A stretch of DNA of 64,000 nt, taken from NCBI GenBank assembly GCA_903858185.1, contig CAIOHT010000054.1:1-64000 (forward strand), in the 5' to 3' direction. The notes under the pieces are model-generated. The model did no database searches and had not been told where the DNA came from. It saw nothing but the letters and a program-made list of their open reading frames with translations. Positions 27,556 through 35,237 of the stretch are shown in pieces. The DNA comes from an uncultured Caulobacterales bacterium. GTDB lineage: Bacteria > Pseudomonadota > Alphaproteobacteria > Caulobacterales > Caulobacteraceae. A program made the translations under genes and the position numbers. Each line of letters starts with the position of its first letter. Position 1 is the first letter of the stretch.

Positions 27556-28955
27556 AATATCGGGAAAAGAAGAGCAAGCCGGGCCCCTCCGCGACCCGCG
27601 GGGTGAAGACCGTCGAGGAGGCGGCCGAATGGTGCCGCCGCCAGAACATCGAGGAAATCGAGTGCATGATCCCCGACCTGGCCGGGGTGGCGCGCGGCAA
27701 GATCATGCCGGTGCGCAAGTTCCTGACCAGCCGGACCATGAACCTGCCGCTTGCGGTCTTCTACCAGACCATCACCGGAGACTTTCCGGACATGGAGGGT
27801 CTGGTCGGGGCCGTGGAGTCGGACACCGACATATTCCTCGCCCCCGACTTCGCCACCTTGGCGGTGGTGCCCTGGGCGCAGGATCCCACGGCCCAGATCA
27901 TTCATGACGCCTTCATGCCCGACGGGCGGCCCGTGGCCGAAAGCCCGCGCCAGGTGCTGCGCGGCGTGCTGGAGCTCTACCGGAAAAAGGGCTGGCAGCC
28001 GGTCGTGGCGCCTGAGCTGGAGTTCTACCTGGTCGAGCGCAACATCGATCCGGACTATCCGCTCAAGCCGCCGGTCGGTCGCTCGGGTCGGCCTGAAACG
28101 GGTCGCCAGGGCTATTCGATCTCGGCGGTCAACGAGTTCGATGCCCTGTTCGAGGACATGTACGAATACTCCGAGCGGCAGGGGCTGGAGATCGACACCC
28201 TGATCCACGAAAGCGGCGTGGCCCAGATGGAGATCAACCTGCGCCACGGCGATCCGCTCGAGCTCGCCGACCAGGTGTTCATGTTCAAGCGCACGATCCG
28301 CGAGGCGGCGCTGGAGCACGAGATCTACGCCACCTTCATGGCCAAGCCGATGGCCGGCGAGCCGGGCTCGGCGATGCACATCCACCAGTCCATCGTCGAG
28401 CCGGGCACCCGGAACAACATGTTCTCCGATCCGAAGACCGGCAAGGAGACGCCGCTGTTCCGGTCCTTCATCGCGGGGCAGCAGCGGTATCTGCCGGCGA
28501 TCATGTCGATGCTGGCCCCCTACGTGAACTCCTACCGCCGGATCGCGCGGGACTCCGGTGCGCCGATCAACACCCAGTGGGGCTATGACAACCGCACGGC
28601 CGGCCTGCGCGTGCCACCGTCTGACGCTGACAATCGCCGGGTCGAGAACCGTATCCCGTCGTCCGACGCCAACCCCTATCTGGCCATCGCCGCCGTGCTG
28701 GCGACCGGCTACCTCGGCATGACCGAGGGGCTGACGCCGACCGAGCCGGTCTCGGTCGACGCCAATGCCCGCCGCGCGGAACTGCCGCGCAGCCTGATGG
28801 ACTCCCTGGCGCTTCTGGAGGCCTGCGAGCCGTTGATCGAGATCCTCGGCCCGGTGTTCGTGGCCGCCTATTCGGGCGTCAAACAGGCAGAGCATGAGAC
28901 CTTCATGCAGACGATCAGTCCGTGGGAACGGGAGTTCCTGCTGCTCAACGTCTGA
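27552..28955 (+). CDS. puuA: Gamma-glutamylputrescine synthetase (PuuA/PauA-like)
   Basis: A 467-residue glutamine synthetase-family ligase. The N-terminal domain contains MIPDLAGVARGKIMPVRKF; catalytic blocks are PELEFYLVE, ESGVAQMEINL, GSAMHIHQS and NSYRRIARDSGAP. It is clearly diverged from the paralogue at 19814, so the two may handle different amines or intermediates. It sits between the SpuC-like transaminase (overlapping) and the PuuB-like oxidase (three bases downstream), making it the better candidate for the first step of the putrescine pathway. Confidence 0.88.
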   Translation: MKYREKKSKPGPSATRGVKTVEEAAEWCRRQNIEEIECMIPDLAGVARGKIMPVRKFLTSRTMNLPLAVFYQTITGDFPDMEGLVGAVESDTDIFLAPDFATLAVVPWAQDPTAQIIHDAFMPDGRPVAESPRQVLRGVLELYRKKGWQPVVAPELEFYLVERNIDPDYPLKPPVGRSGRPETGRQGYSISAVNEFDALFEDMYEYSERQGLEIDTLIHESGVAQMEINLRHGDPLELADQVFMFKRTIREAALEHEIYATFMAKPMAGEPGSAMHIHQSIVEPGTRNNMFSDPKTGKETPLFRSFIAGQQRYLPAIMSMLAPYVNSYRRIARDSGAPINTQWGYDNRTAGLRVPPSDADNRRVENRIPSSDANPYLAIAAVLATGYLGMTEGLTPTEPVSVDANARRAELPRSLMDSLALLEACEPLIEILGPVFVAAYSGVKQAEHETFMQTISPWEREFLLLNV

Positions 28956-28957
28956 GC

Positions 28958-30238
28958 ATGCGAAACCAGGGGCATCCCGCCGGCAGCTGGTACGCGGCCA
29001 CGGCCGATCCGTTTCCCGAACAGCCAGCGCTGGAAGGCGAGGTTCGGGCCGACGTCTGCGTGGTCGGCGCCGGCTACACCGGTCTTGGCGCGGCGCTGGA
29101 GTTGGCGTCGCGTGGCGTGCGCGTGGTGGTGCTGGAAGCCGCCCGGGTCGGCTCCGGCGCCTCGGGGCGCAACGGCGGCCAGATCCACACCGGCCAGCGG
29201 CGCGAGCAGGCCTGGCTGGAAGCCCGGCTCGGACTGGAGGACGCCCGCGCGCTGTGGCGGCAAGCGGAGGAGGCGCGCGACCACCTGTACGGGCTGATCC
29301 GGTCGCGGGAAATCGACTGCGAGCTGCGGGACGGCCTCATCCACGCCCGGCACCGGCCCGGCGGCGAGGCGGACGATGCGGCCTTCATCGATCACATGCG
29401 AACCGTCTACGGCTGCGAACGCTACAGCCTGCTTGACGACCAGGCCATGGCGCAGGCGCTCGGCACGGACGTCTATCACGGGGGCCTCGTCGATGCCGGC
29501 GGCGGTCACCTTCATCCGCTCAAGCTGGCGCTCGGCATGGCGCGCGCCGCAACGGCCGACGGCGCCGTGATCCATGAGATGTCCCGGGTGACGGGCTGGC
29601 GCAGGGCGGCCGGCCGTTTCGTCGTCGAGACGTCGCGGGGCAGGGTGGTCTGCGACCAGCTGATCCTGTCGGGCGACGGCTATGCAGACGGCCTGTCACC
29701 GGTGATCGACGCCCGGGTCATGCCGATCAACAACTTCATCGCCGTGACCGAACCCCTCGACCGGCCGGACATCCTGCCGTCCGGCATGGCCGCGGCGGAC
29801 AGCCGCTTCGTGGTCAACTACTTCCGCCGGACACCCGACGGCCGGCTGCTGTTCGGTGGCGGCGAGACCTATTCGATGGCCTTTCCGTCGGACATCGCGG
29901 GCTTCGTGCGGCCGCACATGCTGCGGATCTATCCGGATCTGGCCGATGTCGCGATCAGCCACGCCTGGGGCGGCAGTCTCGGGGTGACCGTCCATCGCAC
30001 GCCTTTCGTGCAGGAGCTGGAGCCCGGCGTCCGCGTCGCGGCCGGCTATTCCGGGCAGGGGGTCATGCTGGCGCCCTGGGTCGGCGCCCTGCTCGGCCGC
30101 GCCGCCCTCGGTGACACGGAGGGAACGGACGTCCTCTCCCGCCTGCCGTGTCCGCCGTTCCCCGGCGGCCCCTTGCTGCGCTGGCCGGCCCTCGTCGCGG
30201 GCATGAGCTGGTTCGCGCTGAGAGACCGGTTCGGATGA
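28958..30238 (+). CDS. puuB: Gamma-glutamylputrescine oxidase-like FAD oxidoreductase (PuuB/PauB type)
   Basis: A 426-residue DAO-family flavoprotein. The dinucleotide motif GAGYTG is at residues 38-43, followed by VVVLEAARVGSGASGRNGGQ, the N-terminal FAD block of PuuB and glycine-oxidase relatives. The C-terminal FAD contact is GYSGQGVMLAP. The N-terminal SWYAATADPFP segment is typical of PuuB. The enzyme would convert gamma-glutamylputrescine to the aldehyde with release of ammonia and hydrogen peroxide. ATG 28958 starts two bases after the stop of the ligase gene. Confidence 0.9.
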   Translation: MRNQGHPAGSWYAATADPFPEQPALEGEVRADVCVVGAGYTGLGAALELASRGVRVVVLEAARVGSGASGRNGGQIHTGQRREQAWLEARLGLEDARALWRQAEEARDHLYGLIRSREIDCELRDGLIHARHRPGGEADDAAFIDHMRTVYGCERYSLLDDQAMAQALGTDVYHGGLVDAGGGHLHPLKLALGMARAATADGAVIHEMSRVTGWRRAAGRFVVETSRGRVVCDQLILSGDGYADGLSPVIDARVMPINNFIAVTEPLDRPDILPSGMAAADSRFVVNYFRRTPDGRLLFGGGETYSMAFPSDIAGFVRPHMLRIYPDLADVAISHAWGGSLGVTVHRTPFVQELEPGVRVAAGYSGQGVMLAPWVGALLGRAALGDTEGTDVLSRLPCPPFPGGPLLRWPALVAGMSWFALRDRFG

Positions 30239-30290
30239 CCCCAATGACGCTGGACTTGACGATGCACGCCTTTCCCCGGGATGGACGGCC

Positions 30291-31721
30291 ATGACCGAAC
30301 TGAAGCGCGAAGCCTGCCTGATCGCCGGAAAATGGGTGACCGGCGAGCGGTGGATCGATGTCGACAACCCCGCGACCGGCCAGCTCATCGGCCGCGTACC
30401 GCTGCTGGGCGCCTCTGAAACGGAGCGTGCGGTCGCGGCGGCGGCCGAGGCGATGAAGCCCTGGGCGGCGCGGACGGCGAAGGATCGCGCGTCGGTGCTG
30501 CGACGCTTCTTTGATCTGATCATGGCGCACCAGGAGGCGCTGGCGGCGATCCTGACGGAGGAGCAGGGCAAGCCGCTGGCCGAGGCCCGGGGCGAGATCG
30601 CCTATGCCGCCAGCTTCATCGAGTGGTTCGCCGAGGAGGCCAGGCGGGTCTACGGCGACGTCATCCCGGGCCATCAGCCGGACAAGCGGATCATCGTGCT
30701 GAAGCAGCCGATCGGCGTGGTCGCGGCGATCACGCCGTGGAATTTCCCGGCCGCCATGATCACCCGAAAGATCGGGCCGGCGCTTGCGGCCGGCTGCGGC
30801 GTGGTCGTGAAGCCGGCCAGTCAGACGCCGTTCACGGCGCTCGCGCTCGGCGTCCTGGCGCAGGAGGCGGGCCTGCCGGACGGCCTGCTCAACATCGTTA
30901 CCGGAAGCTCCACCGAGATCGGCGGCGTCCTGACAGCCAGCGAAACGGTGCGGAAACTGTCGTTCACCGGCTCGACCGAGGTCGGGGCGAAGCTCTATGC
31001 CCAATGCGCGCCGACGATCAAGAAGCTCAGCCTGGAGCTCGGGGGCAACGCGCCCTTCATCGTGTTCGACGACGCCGACCTCGACGCGGCCGTCGCCGGA
31101 GCCATCCAGTCCAAGTTCCGCAACGCCGGCCAGACCTGCGTCTGCGCCAACAGGATCTACGTCCAGGACGGCGTCCACGACGCCTTCGTCGCAAAGCTGG
31201 CAAAGGCGACGGCGGCGTTGAAGGTCGGTCCCGGTGACCAGGCAGGGGTCGAGATCGGGCCGGTCATTGATGACAAGGCTGTGGCCAAGGTTGAGGCCCA
31301 TATTGCCGACGCGGTGGCGCGGGGTGCGATCGTGGTGACCGGCGGAACGCGATCGGAACTGGGCGGCCGGTTCTTTACCCCGACCGTGCTGTCCGGCGTG
31401 ACGGCCGACATGATCGTGACGGACGAGGAGACCTTCGGCCCGCTTGCCCCGGTGATCCGCTTCCGCGACGAGGCCGATGCGATCGCCCAGGCCAATGCAA
31501 CGCCGTTCGGCCTGGCCGCCTATTTCTACGCCCGCGACATGGGCCGGATCTGGCGGGTCGGCGAAGCGATCGAGGCGGGTATTGTCGGGGTCAACACCGG
31601 CCTCATCTCCACCGAGGTCGCGCCGTTCGGCGGCGTAAAGGCCTCCGGGCTCGGCCGCGAGGGCTCGAAGTACGGCATCGAGGACTATCTGGAGATCAAG
31701 TATCTCTGCCTGTCGATCTGA
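30291..31721 (+). CDS. gabD: Succinate-semialdehyde dehydrogenase (GabD-like)
   Basis: A 476-residue NAD(P)-dependent aldehyde dehydrogenase of normal family length. Catalytic residues are E249 (LELGGNAPF) and C283 (GQTCVCANR), 34 residues apart as usual; TPWNFPAAMITRK and FTGSTEVG form the cofactor site. The VCAN sequence after the nucleophile and the EDYLEIKYLCL end are typical of GabD. It oxidises the semialdehyde from GABA to succinate. It is the only aldehyde dehydrogenase in the polyamine locus and might also oxidise gamma-glutamyl-aminobutyraldehyde. Confidence 0.9.
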   Translation: MTELKREACLIAGKWVTGERWIDVDNPATGQLIGRVPLLGASETERAVAAAAEAMKPWAARTAKDRASVLRRFFDLIMAHQEALAAILTEEQGKPLAEARGEIAYAASFIEWFAEEARRVYGDVIPGHQPDKRIIVLKQPIGVVAAITPWNFPAAMITRKIGPALAAGCGVVVKPASQTPFTALALGVLAQEAGLPDGLLNIVTGSSTEIGGVLTASETVRKLSFTGSTEVGAKLYAQCAPTIKKLSLELGGNAPFIVFDDADLDAAVAGAIQSKFRNAGQTCVCANRIYVQDGVHDAFVAKLAKATAALKVGPGDQAGVEIGPVIDDKAVAKVEAHIADAVARGAIVVTGGTRSELGGRFFTPTVLSGVTADMIVTDEETFGPLAPVIRFRDEADAIAQANATPFGLAAYFYARDMGRIWRVGEAIEAGIVGVNTGLISTEVAPFGGVKASGLGREGSKYGIEDYLEIKYLCLSI

Positions 31722-32097
31722 ACGGCCCCCGTCAGCAGGCCTCTTCGCCGGTGCGCCTCTCTCGTTGCGATTGATCGCAAGCTGGTGCGCCGTGATGGTT
31801 GCCGCGAACGTGGCGCCGATAGCCCCTGCGACGTCGACCGCACCAAAGCTCGGCTGGATCACGCCCCGGGACGACGCCTGAGCCCTCTCCGGACCGGCCG
31901 GCGCCCCGTTGCGCAGCCTGCGGGCTCCGCGCGGACGCCTATCGCCACCCACCCGAACCCAGACCGGGATCAACTAGGGACTCTCGTTGTGACTGGCCGA
32001 GTAATGGGCGCGCGTTAAGGTTATCGCTCCGTTGATCAAGTAACTTGATGTCAAGCCATTGGCCCCAAAATCTACTGGGGCAGGGAAGGCGAGTTTC
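31722..32097. other. Intergenic region between the polyamine locus and the hybrid kinase
   Basis: No gene is convincing in these 376 bases; open frames here lack good ribosome-binding sites and family similarity. It holds a near-perfect palindrome, TTGCGATTGATCGCAA (31765-31780). Shortly before the kinase gene there are two small inverted repeats, TTGATCAA (32032-32039) and CTTGATGTCAAG (32044-32055). No terminator with a T-run was seen after gabD. Confidence 0.6.
31765..31780. repeat. 16-bp palindrome TTGCGATTGATCGCAA
   Basis: Seven-base arms TTGCGAT and ATCGCAA flank a two-base centre, 44 bases after the gabD stop. The symmetry suits a protein-binding site better than a terminator because no T-run follows. 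The binding protein is unknown. Confidence 0.5.
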
Positions 32098-34332
32098 ATG
32101 CAGAACGTTCTCGACGACGGGCTCGATGAACTCGCCGTCAGTACCCACGCCGGCTCCACCCTGCGCATTGTCGTGACCGCCGGCATTGCGTTTGTCTTTG
32201 CCCAGATGCTTCCGTGGTTGTTCTGCTTTGGCTGGGCCGTTGCTTGCGTGGCGATCGAGCTGATCGCGTGGTTTGCGACGCGCAGGCAGTACCTGGGACA
32301 AGCCGTCGGCTGGCGCACACGCCTCTGGCACGTAAGCACGCTCGCCGTGGCCAGCGTCGCCTGGGTCATCATGGGGGCGATGCTCTGGCTGTCGGGATCG
32401 TTCGAGGGCGCCCTGTGCGGAATCCTCGTCTGGCTATCGGTCGTGTTCTTCGCTCAAACCAATGCCTACCAGTCGAAGATCGGCTTCGTCGTCGGGGGCG
32501 CGATCCCCGGAGTGCTCGTTCTCGCGATCGTGCTCCTTGGGCCGAACCCGTTGGACCTGCGGCTACTCCCTGTCGGTCTGGTGCTGGTCGTCGCCTTCGG
32601 CTTTGCCGCTGAGGGTGTCACCCGCATGCTGGCGGCCAGGCGGCACCTGAACGAAACCCAGCTGAAAGTCCGGCAGAGCGCGGCGCTCTGGAGAATGCTG
32701 TTCGACCAGAGCCCCCTGCCTCAGATCAGCTTCAATGCAGCGGGTATCTACAATCTGCTTCGCCCCGCTGCAGAGGCGGGCGTCTCCAGGCTTGGCGAAA
32801 TCCTGCGCTCGAAGATTTCGAAAGTTGAGGATGTCGTCTCGGTCCTGTCCCTGATGGGTGCCAACAAGGCGGCCGAAGAGCTGTACGGCGTGTCCGGCTT
32901 CGAGGGCTCTGTGGCGGCAAGCCATTTCGACGCGAGCTTCCTGGCAGGCTTCTGCGACAGTCTGGACGGCCTTCGGCCTGACGGAAGCTTTCCGCCCTTT
33001 GACGCCAGGGTGCTGCGCGCTGACGGCACGGCCGTCGATGTCTGCGTGCACATCCGCACGGTCCCGGAAGGCGAGAATCCCTGGAGCAAATGCATCGCCA
33101 CCTTTGTCGACATGACCGAGGTGCAGCGCGCAGCGAGAGCCCAGCAGGAGGCGCTGGAGGCGGCCGAGACGGCGAACCGCGCCAAGGGTGAGTTCCTGGC
33201 GACCATGAGCCACGAGATCCGCACCCCTCTGAACGGGGTGCTCGGGATGGTCCAGGCCATGCAACGAGACGCTCTCGACGGACCACAACGCGAGCGGCTC
33301 GCCGTGATCGGCCAATCCGGCGAGACCCTTCTGACGATCCTGAACGACATCCTCGACCTGTCCAAGATCGAAGCCGGCGGGCTGGAGCTGGAAGAGCTCG
33401 ATTTCGATCTGGAACCGCTTGCCCTCGGTGTGCGGGAAACGTTCAGGCCCCTGGCTGACAACCGGGGACTGGGCTTTGCCGTCGAGATCGAGCCGCAGGC
33501 TCAGGGAGTTTACCGCGGCGATCCCGTCCGCATCCGCCAGATCCTCTTCAACCTTATCTCGAACGCGTTGAAGTTCACGAGCAACGGATCCGTGGCGGTG
33601 CAGATCGGCCTCGCTGAAGGGGGTCTGAGCGTCAGGGTTACCGACACCGGGATCGGGATGGAGCCCGATCAGATCGAGCGTCTGTTTGACAAGTTCGTCC
33701 AGGCCGACACCTCGACCACCCGGCGGTTTGGTGGAACCGGTCTGGGTCTCTCGATCTGCCGGGAGCTCTGCCGGGCCATGGGCGGCGATATCACGGCTGA
33801 AAGCGAGATCGGCCGCGGCAGCTGCTTCACGGTCGTTCTTCCTCTGATCCAGGTCGCCGATGCGGCGGTGGTGGCGACCGAGGACACGGCGCCTGAGCCG
33901 ACATTCGACGATCGGCCGCTGCGCATCCTGGCGGCCGAGGACAATCCCGTAAACCAGCTCGTGCTGAAGACGTTGCTGGCCCAGGCCGGCCTCGAGTCCC
34001 TGAGCGTGGGCAACGGCGAGGAGGCCCTGGCGGCCTGGTCGCAGGGGGAGTGGGACGTCATCCTGATGGACGTCCAGATGCCGGTGATGGACGGAGTCGC
34101 CGCCACGCGCGAAATCCGCCGTCTCGAGGCCGAGACCGGGCGGCCTGTCACGCCGATCATCGCACTGACCGCCAACGCCATGACCCATCAGGTGGAGGGC
34201 TATGTCGCCGCCGGCATGAACGGCTTTGTGGCCAAGCCAATCGAGGTCGGCAAGCTGTTCGCGGCGATCAGCGCGGCCGTCAACGGCGAAGCCGAAAGCA
34301 CCTCAGTCGCCGCGGGAGTGCTGTCAGCCTGA
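32098..34332 (+). CDS. Hybrid sensor histidine kinase / response regulator
   Basis: A 744-residue membrane-bound kinase. Residues about 20-190 hold several transmembrane helices (for example IAFVFAQMLPWLFCFGWAVA). A PAS-like region follows (about 210-340), then the phosphoacceptor H372 in MSHEIRTPLNGVLGM, the ATPase domain with NALKF, DTGIGM and GGTGLGLSI, and a C-terminal receiver domain with phosphorylated D658 (LMDVQMPVMDG) and the late lysine in GFVAKPI. Start ATG 32098 follows GGGAAGG; a TTG 39 bases upstream is less likely. No output regulator is adjacent, so it is an orphan. Its input is unknown. Confidence 0.92.
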   Translation: MQNVLDDGLDELAVSTHAGSTLRIVVTAGIAFVFAQMLPWLFCFGWAVACVAIELIAWFATRRQYLGQAVGWRTRLWHVSTLAVASVAWVIMGAMLWLSGSFEGALCGILVWLSVVFFAQTNAYQSKIGFVVGGAIPGVLVLAIVLLGPNPLDLRLLPVGLVLVVAFGFAAEGVTRMLAARRHLNETQLKVRQSAALWRMLFDQSPLPQISFNAAGIYNLLRPAAEAGVSRLGEILRSKISKVEDVVSVLSLMGANKAAEELYGVSGFEGSVAASHFDASFLAGFCDSLDGLRPDGSFPPFDARVLRADGTAVDVCVHIRTVPEGENPWSKCIATFVDMTEVQRAARAQQEALEAAETANRAKGEFLATMSHEIRTPLNGVLGMVQAMQRDALDGPQRERLAVIGQSGETLLTILNDILDLSKIEAGGLELEELDFDLEPLALGVRETFRPLADNRGLGFAVEIEPQAQGVYRGDPVRIRQILFNLISNALKFTSNGSVAVQIGLAEGGLSVRVTDTGIGMEPDQIERLFDKFVQADTSTTRRFGGTGLGLSICRELCRAMGGDITAESEIGRGSCFTVVLPLIQVADAAVVATEDTAPEPTFDDRPLRILAAEDNPVNQLVLKTLLAQAGLESLSVGNGEEALAAWSQGEWDVILMDVQMPVMDGVAATREIRRLEAETGRPVTPIIALTANAMTHQVEGYVAAGMNGFVAKPIEVGKLFAAISAAVNGEAESTSVAAGVLSA

Positions 34333-34514
34333 CGTCAGCAAGCCTCGGGTTTCGGCCTGACGATTGTCGGAGCTGACCGGCCGCGAATCCGCTTGCCCAC
34401 AGGCGCACCGGCGCCCACCGCAGGTCAGCCCCCGGCCGCGTTCACGCCCCGCAACGCGACGTTCTATGGCGGGAGGGCTGTCCGGACCGCCCTCCGCGCC
34501 CTACAGACTCCGGC

Positions 34515-35237
34515 ATGCCCCAGCCGCCCCTGTCCCAGCCCGATGCCGCCGCGATGCTCTCCATCCGTGGTCTCAGCCGATCCCTGCCCGGCGGGCGGGT
34601 GTTGTTCTCCGGCCTCGACCTCGACATCGCCCGGGGAGAGCTGGTGGCGATCATGGGCGAGTCTGGGGTCGGCAAGTCCACGCTGCTGAACATCGTCGCC
34701 GGGCTGGACCAGGCCGACGCCGGAACCGTCAGTATTGACGGCGCGGTGCTGTCGGCCCTCGACGACGACGGCGCCACCCTCCTGCGCCGGGACCGGATCG
34801 GCTTCGTGTTCCAGGCCTTTCACCTCCTTCCTCATCTGACCCTGGCCCGCAACGTGGCCCTGCCGCTGGTGCTGGGCCATGGCGATCCGGCCGAGGCCAC
34901 GCGCCGGGCCGAGGCCATGCTGGCCGATGTCGGCCTGCCTGGCCGAGGCGGCGACTATCCGCGCCAGCTTTCCGGCGGCGAGCTCCAGCGGGTGGCCATC
35001 GCCCGCGCCCTGATTCACCACCCGGCCCTGATCCTGGCGGATGAGCCGACCGGCAACCTCGATCCGGAAACCGCCGACCGGATTCTGGGCCTGCTGACCG
35101 CCCAGGTGCGGCAGGCGGGCGCCGCAGCCCTCATCGTCACCCATTCCGAAAAGGCCGCGGCCGCAGCCGACCGGGCGCTGCGCCTGACCCATGAAGGGCT
35201 GGTCGCGATAGATCCGCCGGCGGATACGGCTGCATGA
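34515..35237 (+). CDS. ABC transporter ATP-binding protein (LolD/AttE-like)
   Basis: A 240-residue ATPase with Walker A GESGVGKST, Q-loop FVFQAFHLLPHLT, signature LSGGELQRVAIARAL, Walker B LILADEPTGNLD and switch histidine IVTHSEK. It is the first gene of a three-gene unit with a large FtsX-family permease (overlap of four bases) and an AttH-like protein. ATG 34515 has a weak ribosome-binding site; ATG 34554 (MLSIRGLSRS) would give a more typical start and is an alternative. Confidence 0.9.
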   Translation: MPQPPLSQPDAAAMLSIRGLSRSLPGGRVLFSGLDLDIARGELVAIMGESGVGKSTLLNIVAGLDQADAGTVSIDGAVLSALDDDGATLLRRDRIGFVFQAFHLLPHLTLARNVALPLVLGHGDPAEATRRAEAMLADVGLPGRGGDYPRQLSGGELQRVAIARALIHHPALILADEPTGNLDPETADRILGLLTAQVRQAGAAALIVTHSEKAAAAADRALRLTHEGLVAIDPPADTAA

